Shown: piece after piece, positions 57,501 to 64,000 of the stretch
Layout: each line of letters starts with the position of its first letter
Numbering within the stretch: position 1 is the first letter of the stretch
Assembly: GCA_043228905.1 (NCBI GenBank)
Contig: JBHGNT010000021.1
Coordinates: forward strand, 2,542,001-2,606,000
From: Azolla caroliniana
Lineage: Eukaryota; Polypodiophyta
Length of the DNA: 64,000 nucleotides
Direction of reading: 5' to 3'
The notes under the pieces: generated by a model
The model's database searches: none
Told to the model about the DNA's origin: nothing
What the model saw: the letters and a program-made list of their open reading frames with translations, nothing else
Translations under genes and position numbers: made by a program

Positions 57501-60340
57501 TTTATGACACAATTTATTGCTAACTCACAATTTTTGAATGGTCGAGAGGTTCCTTGCAAATCATGTGTAAGTTTCAAACCTTAAATGTGCCTTATCACTC
57601 ATACATATTTTTCTTGTGACTTGGATATTCCATTCATCATTGTTTATATCAAACACTAGTTACTTTCTTGACATTCTATGTCGAATCACTTCCCAACATA
57701 GGTGCTTTAAGTACTCTAATATCTTCTCTAAAATGAACACAAAGTAAAAACGTCTCTCAGATCACATACCAATACATTATTGAGCCCACAACTTTATGTT
57801 GCAAAGTACGCAATTTCAAGATTTATAGGCACAACACCATATTTTTCCCTTTAGGTCTACAATGTTTAAAAGTGAGGAAGCTACAATCGATCATTTCAAA
57901 TAGATGGTGATAGCATCTAATAAAAGATAGGTTAAACCTAATCACAATACTTCTGAATTAGCGATATCTAATAATGTTCTTCATTGTGAGATGAAAATAA
58001 ATTAGTGATCACATTTTTTAGTAACTCTTCTTAGCAACATGTGATTCCAAGAAATAGATCATACTCCAACAAATTGTATACATTGTGTCGAGATACACTT
58101 GCACAATCTCATGGAAGCTAGAACATGTGTGAAATATAAGGAAAACCTAGGGCATGGTTGGAGCTAAAAACTATCTATTGATGGTTTGGAGGAAAATGAA
58201 GTAATGTTGTAAATTATTTGATTTGTTATTCTCTTATAGATGTAGTTTTTTCTAACACCCCCCCCCCCCCCCATGGTGTTCTATTTAGAAAAAACGGGAA
58301 ATAAGAGGAATTAGTTTTTCTACTTTCCCTTATTGTCATGTCGATAATTTATTGTTGTCCTAGTTCCACTCTCGTATAGGCACGCTTATGTCATTGTTTC
58401 GTGTTGATGGACTTGTCTTCCTATGGTTACTTTCCCTTCATGTGTCATTCAACAATGTTCTTTGCACCCTAATATTGAGTAATATTGGTAATGAGCGCAA
58501 TAACTCTCTCATTCGTAAGAATATTATTCTTATTGCTTCAACTCATGTACCAACAAGGGTGGATGTAGTTGCGATAGCTCGATAAACTAACGCAAGGCGG
58601 TGAAGTGAGCGACTAATCTCATCCCTCAAGTGGATGATGCAATGCACGATAAACTAACACATGGAATTATTACTCTTGACACATAAAATTGACTTCAAGA
58701 CATTTATTTATGACCATGTGGACAAGTTTAGTTCCAACCATACCAATTTGTACGAGAATGTTAAATTGTTATCTATACTACCTCGACACTTATTTTTAAG
58801 CAACTAGAGTACATCTTGAATAAAAAGCCCATACGAGAATTTATGAGCTTGTCAATAAGCCAATTGCAAGTGCACACAATGATTGCAATACTTAGAGCAA
58901 ACATGGTATGCAAGTGCAATGTTGACATCTCCATAAAGGGTGTCAAATTATTGGCCATGCGGAAGAACATAAAGACCTCTATATTTGATAAAATGGTTGC
59001 ATGCATGTTCCTAGTTCCAACCATGGGAAGTGGGATAAGTGTGTTATACATTCATCTACTCTCCTTGGGCAATAGTCATTCCTTAACACGTATTAGGATT
59101 AGGAAAAAGTTAAAACTTGTAGGGAAGATCACGAGCTTGTCGAAAAGTTATTCCACAATGTATTCATGCTAAGAACCCTTGAAACTAGCCTCTCATACGA
59201 TGGACCACATTACAATTAAGGAAAAAATATAATTACTCTTCGGGTAGCGATTCTAAACAACCCAGTTTTAAGATGTTCAATTCACATGGTGTAATCATTG
59301 CTCATTGTAGACCCTAATAAGTCATCAATGTTGGAAACAAATAGTATTAGTTTCACGATAGGGGTTGCTTCACTTAAAGGTGAGAGACCTCTTGAGTTTG
59401 AAAGAAAACGTCGTCAAATGAATAAATCCCAACAAAATAGTCAAAAGATATGATGCCAGTATAATATGGTATAGCTCATGTCCTTTAGAAATGGCAATTT
59501 CATTGGTATAGTGGGACTCTTGAGATTGTGTTTGATCATAGAAGTGTTGGGTGGTTTGTGAATACGACAACCTTTAAGAGTCAAAAAGATTGTTAGGTGG
59601 GTGCTCATAGTTGTAATACTCAAAGTTTGTGCTTTGATGTTTACTCAAATTTGAGTTGTTTCTAAGAAGGATTGCATGGGAGATGTGATGATTATTTTGT
59701 GCATAAGACAATGTGCAAAGTCGTAGGTATGTTACTTGTTTCTACTTGTAGAGTAATAACCCATGTCACATTCTTACGTTACTCTTGCAAAGCTAAGATG
59801 GCGGAATAAATTACCTTTGAAAATGGGTGTATTTCATTTAGGAATTTCATTCAAGGTCTGATATCGTTCAAATATGTCATGAAAGTTTTAGTGCAAGACA
59901 CCTTGAAATAAATAACAAGTATGTTCATGTGCCATTAGTAATGCAAAGGTATGATACATACAAGCTTTATATCTTCATGTGAGATTGTTGATGTGTGTGC
60001 AAGTGATAAATACATAGTTATTAGATGTTCTATAGCAACACGAATGCAAATGATTTGATTGAAAAGGGGTTATATTGTTAAATTCATCTTCTCAACTTCC
60101 TCCCATTCTTGATATTTTCATTAAAGCACACATAAAATGGTTAGGGCTTATCCAATCCATCTTTATCCTTTTTCCCTCATTCCAGAGTGAAATGGATATG
60201 ATGTTATCATATAACAGGAGTCGAACACATGTTTCGTGTCATGCACAAAGGCTCGAAAAGCAATAAAGACATGCAAAAGGAAGCATCATCATGGTTGTGG
60301 CTTCCAAATAGAGATGCAAACTTTTGTTTCTTCCTCGTCC
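54600..60340. other. Long AT-rich spacer, no gene seen
   Basis: All open frames are at most 118 codons, on both strands, and none shows a domain or plausible splice structure. A 13-base poly-C run is at 58257-58272. The window may include very old transposon sequence, but I could not assign any. Confidence 0.5.
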
Positions 60341-60602
60341 TCTTCCTCTATTGCAATATAGAATGGTCTTAGAGGCCCTCTCATCCTTGACAATTTATTT
60401 AGACACGTGGTACATATAAAAGCATAAGGGCTCACAAGGCAAGAATGGAAGGCAAAAGCAAAAAGCAAAAAGCAAAAGGAGATGATTGGTGTCATGTTCT
60501 CCTCTTCTATACCATGATGTGGAATGGCTTGTAGAGGCTCCATTCTCGATGGTTTAGACATGTGTTATGTAGGCAAGAATCGAAAGCAAAAAGCGAAAAA
60601 AC
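60340..60602. repeat. Degenerate direct duplication of about 110 bp
   Basis: Bases 60342-60475 and 60502-60602 share TCCTCTTC-TAT, ATAGAATGG-CTT-TAGAGGC, TTTAGACA-GTG and a closing GGCAAGAAT-GAA-GCAAAA block. They are clearly related but diverged. Each ends in AAAAGC units. Confidence 0.7.
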
Positions 60603-60724
60603 GAACGATCTTGTATTCTCTTTCCCGTCGGTCTTATACAGTTCTCACACTCTTGACACTCTCGAACATTTGTCATACACAAGGCACTAAGGCATAAATA
60701 AAGGCACCCTATCTAAAGCAGGTA

Positions 60725-60840
60725 GAAAGCAAGAAGCAAAGAGAAAAAAGCAAAAAGCAAAAAGCAAAAAGCAAAAAGCAAAACGCAAGGGAGAAAAGCA
60801 GAAAGCCAAAAAAAGCAGAGGAAGAGAAAGCAAATGCATA
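60725..60840. repeat. AAAAAGC heptamer array
   Basis: Repeated CAAAAAG heptamers (five in a row near 60750-60785) with degenerate copies on both sides. Smaller runs of the same unit occur at 60455-60478 and 60575-60598. Confidence 0.9.
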
Positions 60841-61119
60841 GAGATGATGATGACTAAAAAAACCTTGTATGGATCCAACAAGAGTAGATCAGATCAGAGT
60901 TTAGATGACGAGGAAGCTAAAATTAATAAACGAAGACGATTCAATCAATAGAGAGGGAGAGAGCGAGGCCCTTCTCTCGTCGGTGGGACCAGAGTGGCTG
61001 TTTTTTCCCTGAGGAAAGGAATTCTTTAAGAAAAACTTTATGTTTCTTTTCTTGTTTTCTCGCCATTCTACGATTTCACTGCAAATCTCTGTTTCTTCTC
61101 AAGGTATGGGGTCTCTTTT

Positions 61120-61700
61120 ACACGCACAGAGAAATTAGGGTTTTTATTTATTTATTTTGGCAAGCCGCGCAGCAGAAATTAGGGTTTTATATTCACTGAA
61201 CAGAGAGCGTAGGGGGCATTTTTGTGTATCTGTGCAGAACAGAACATCTATGGGATTTTTTTTATGAATATTGCAATAAGAATTTTTTTAATGCAGAGAG
61301 AAATCTGTGTTTTTTTATGCGCAGAACAGAGCTTTTGTGGGACATTTTATGCACATCATTACTTGGGGCTTTTATGCACCGAGAAATTTGTTTTTTTTTT
61401 TCTAATAAAAGAGAGCAAAATTTGGGTTTTATGCACATAGTAAATAGGGGTTTTTATGGACAGAGCAATTAGGGATTTGTTTATACTCCGACTTGGAAGT
61501 TGGGATTTATGCACATAGAAGTCAGAGGTTTTTATAAATGACACAATTTATATGATTTATACAGAAACAGAGAAGTTGAGTTTTTATGCACACAAATAAA
61601 TCAGGATTAGGATTTTAATGCACAGGAAGTAGGGTATTTTGTACTTTTTTTTGCATATGAAGAAATTAAAGTTTTTTTATTTACAGAACATGGAAGTTAG
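61120..61700 (+). repeat. Degenerate repeat in the 5' leader of the carrier gene
   Basis: A loosely repeated motif of the form ATGCACAGAGAAATTAGGGTTTTTAT recurs roughly every 40-50 bp from 61120 to 61700, with much drift. A splice donor-like CTCAAG|GTATGG at about 61100 and an acceptor TTTACTAG at about 61929 would place it in an intron of the 5' UTR. Confidence 0.65.
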
Positions 61701-61974
61701 GATTTTTTTGTACAAAACAGAATTAGGAGGCTTTTGAAGCATAGATAAATAAGAATGAGGGTATTTCTTTTTGTGTAGAAAGAAAGACCATAATGGCCTA
61801 TGAGACCTAACAAAGATTGCAACTGCTTGTAACAAATTTTCTTTTCATTAAATTTATAGTTTTATTTTCTTTACCAGGTTGAAAAACTTTTTATGTCTTC
61901 ATCTCATACTATTTTATTTCTTTACTAGGTTTGAAGAAGAGTTTTTTCTTGTAAGGATCCCCAAATCTCATTTA

Positions 61975-62448
61975 ATGGTAGCAGGATGGAGAAACCCATC
62001 TTTACCTACTACGGGTACTACTGATAACAATATCACAGCTTCACAAGAGCATCAGATGAATTCACATTCAGTTACATCTTCGGCCGTCACCTGGCCATTA
62101 CAAGATCGGAGGTTTGAGAAAGACCCCCCTGAAATGGAAATGGTTTCACACTCAGCCGCCACTCTATCTCACCAAATATGGAAGAATTTCTCCCGAGATT
62201 TAATTGCTGGTGGCTTAATGGGTGGCGTTGCCCATACAATCGTTGCTCCAATAGAGAGAACCAAATTGCTCCTACAGACACAGGATAGCAATATTGCCAT
62301 CATGGGTGGCCACCATAAGCGATACAGTGGAATGCTAGATTGTATTGTCAGAGTTACAAGAGAAGAAGGGTTTTCCTCCCTCTGGAGAGGTAATGGTAGT
62401 AGTGTCTTGCGATATTACCCGTCACTTGCCCTCAACTTCTCTTGCAAG
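61975..62448 (+). CDS. PM-ANT1: PM-ANT1-like adenine nucleotide carrier, first coding exon (gene continues past the window)
   Basis: The ATG at 61975 begins 158 codons that end at a GT donor (62448|62449) in phase 0. The N-terminal 70 residues are hydrophilic and unlike other carriers. From about 73 on the first mitochondrial-carrier repeat appears: SRDLIAGGLMGGVAHTIVAPIERTK with the PxExxK signature, LLLQTQDSNIAI, then EEGFSSLWRGNGSSVLRYYPSLALNF. The GGV.HTIVAPIER.KLLLQTQ.SNIAI and GNGSSVLRYYPS blocks are those of Arabidopsis PM-ANT1 (At5g56450), a plasma-membrane ATP/ADP carrier, rather than the mitochondrial AAC or ER-ANT1. Repeats two and three and the RRRMMM-type motif must lie to the right. 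The frame is open upstream to 61879 but without another ATG. The first intron is at least 1.55 kb. Confidence 0.9.
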
Positions 62449-64000
62449 GTAAACAAATTCTTTTTTTATTTCCCATTGCATACGAGCACTACACATTAAT
62501 TAAAGTCTGCATGATTAGGATTTGCATTCATGTTTTTTTAATTTTGAATTGTGTTTTCTTATTTTGTTTTCCATACTTTGTTATGAGTGGTAGGGAGAAC
62601 TACATTATTCGGAACTCTAGCCATCTACATGCATGAATCATTTAACATGTTAATTGAGGCTGGATAACGATTCCAAAAGTCCCATAGGTTTAAACATACC
62701 CACAGAATCTAGATACTAACCTTTGCTTGCCCTGAACTTCCCTTGGATGGTGGATTTCGTAACTTGTTTGCTTGTTGGTTTTTACATCCTTCATATGAGT
62801 AGTAGAGATAATGACAGTATTTGGGATTCTATCCTTCTACCCGTTTCAATTATTCAATCATGTTTATTAGGTTGAAATAATGCATTCCCATTACCTAAGT
62901 TCCATTGATTCAAACATAGCCATAGATACTATCTATGCTGTCATCTTTAAAAAAAGAAGAAGAAGGTCAGTTTTCATTGACTTTGAATATTGTTTTCTTA
63001 TATTTTTGTGTTGTTAATGAGAATATGCGTAATTACAATCTGCATCATCAGAGACTCTACCTTTTCACATGATTTAATTAATTAATGATGTTCATTACAT
63101 TGAAAAAGAGAGTGCAACTCTAAGATAAAACATCATTTTAGTAACAAAATCTTGCCTCACTAAACAACATATGCTAATATGTTAATGCTTGATAGTTTAT
63201 ACTTAGCTATATCTAACAAAAAATCGTTAATGTTTTTGATCATATGAATATATATTTATTTATCAAGACATTGTGGTATGAAAGTAGACATATTAGTAGA
63301 ATTTCTAGCCATCTTTCTGTTTTACTTAATTAATCATGATTAAAAATGAGGCTAAAAGAGGGCAATAGTATGTTCCATTGATTCAAACTAATTGGGGCAG
63401 ATACTCGTGTTTTATTATGGTTTATTATTTGAGTCTTAGCTTTGGGCTACAGACTGGGGGGGGGGATAATTTCTTATTGTTATCCTCTGCTGTCAAGATC
63501 TAAAGATGTTCTCGTATGTTTCATAATACTTTGTACATATGCATGTTTTGTGTGAGTGTGTGAGACCACAAAACATACGTGGCACAGTGCTAATAAGTTA
63601 AGGTCTGTGGACCCAAGAAAATGTCATAAAAAAATGACAATCCTCCCATTCATGTGTAAGAGCACAATGTGACCAATACCTACTATATATGTATATAAAT
63701 CCTGCCTCTGTATTTAGTGGCCAAATATGTGTGTTTTTCTCGCATCTTCAATCTATGAACATGCATACTTTTTTCTTGAAACACAACATAGATATTCATA
63801 TTATTTCTCTTTTGAATTAAACTACAAGAATATGCTACAACCTCATGGCATATTAGGCTCTTATTTATAACTAGAAATCTTTGTAGACATTATAAAAAAT
63901 TTTCAAACTATTTGTAATGAACTCGGATATCACTAAATTTTTTACAGACAATGCGGGAATAGTGCCATCTAATCCAATTTGCCATTTGGGCATTTTAGAT
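62449..64000 (+). other. First intron of the PM-ANT1-like gene, with degenerate tandem repeats
   Basis: No further exon is found before the window ends. A unit of about 210-270 bp recurs with heavy drift from about 62582, 62795, 63010 and 63270. Shared landmarks are ATGAGTAGTAGAGA-AA, ATTCTA-CC-TCTACC, TCAAT-ATGTTTATTAGGTTGAA and GTTCCATTGATTCAAACATA. A short poly-G run is at 63458-63467. Confidence 0.6.

Overview
This is a nuclear window from a flowering plant. It has short GT-AG exons, plastid- and mitochondrion-related nuclear genes, a large U-box E3 ligase, and a thick layer of nested plant retrotransposons. I cannot name the species from the sequence. Six host genes are supported. (1) The last two exons of a mitochondrial ATP synthase E chain (subunit e) gene (214-419, +). 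(2) A complete five-exon CURT1 thylakoid-curvature gene, closest to CURT1B (3139-4935, +). (3) An intronless plant U-box/ARM-repeat ubiquitin ligase (8215-10422, +). (4) A ten-exon plastid-type protein with two thioredoxin-fold domains (36020-40663, +). (5) An eleven-exon DEAD-box RNA helicase of the RH18/SPB4/DDX55 type (42790-46987, -). (6) The first coding exon of a PM-ANT1-like adenine nucleotide carrier (61975-62448, +), whose next exon lies beyond the window.

The stretch from 14.0 to 34.0 kb is transposon-dominated and can be read as layers. A 3' fragment of the U-box gene was copied to 14018-15404 and later hit by a solo LTR. It abuts a decayed minus-strand Ty3/gypsy element that was split by a 5'-truncated LINE with a perfect 13-bp target duplication. 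Next comes an old minus-strand Ty1/copia element (B: 3' LTR 17965-18803, internal parts to 26076). B was split first by a nearly intact, very young Tork/Tnt1-like copia element (D: 19200-24546; LTRs differ by four transitions and one 2-bp indel; target duplication AAGAC). B was also split by a small terminal-inverted-repeat element with an 8-bp target duplication. A second old copia element on the plus strand (C: 26077-34022) follows. It carries a gypsy-type solo LTR, another copy of the small inverted-repeat element, a tRNA-derived SINE-like unit and a LINE fragment.

The region from 35.0 to 42.1 kb is rich in tandem repeats around the thioredoxin-fold gene: a 53-bp minisatellite and a TATG microsatellite upstream, and a 321-bp tandem repeat downstream. 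From 47 to 54.6 kb there are AT-rich tandem repeats, a third decayed copia element, a third and longer copy of the inverted-repeat element that contains what looks like a pentatricopeptide-repeat (PPR) gene fragment, a second SINE-like unit and another LINE 3' end. From 54.6 to 61 kb I see no gene.

The genes do not form a pathway. Several serve organelles (ATP synthase, thylakoid curvature, plastid thioredoxin fold), one serves ribosome assembly, one ubiquitination and one nucleotide transport. Nothing here amounts to a clearly new enzyme system. The freshest material is the family of TAACAATCGGCAA-type inverted-repeat elements, the SINE-like unit with two facing tRNA-like promoters, and the fine-scale nesting record.
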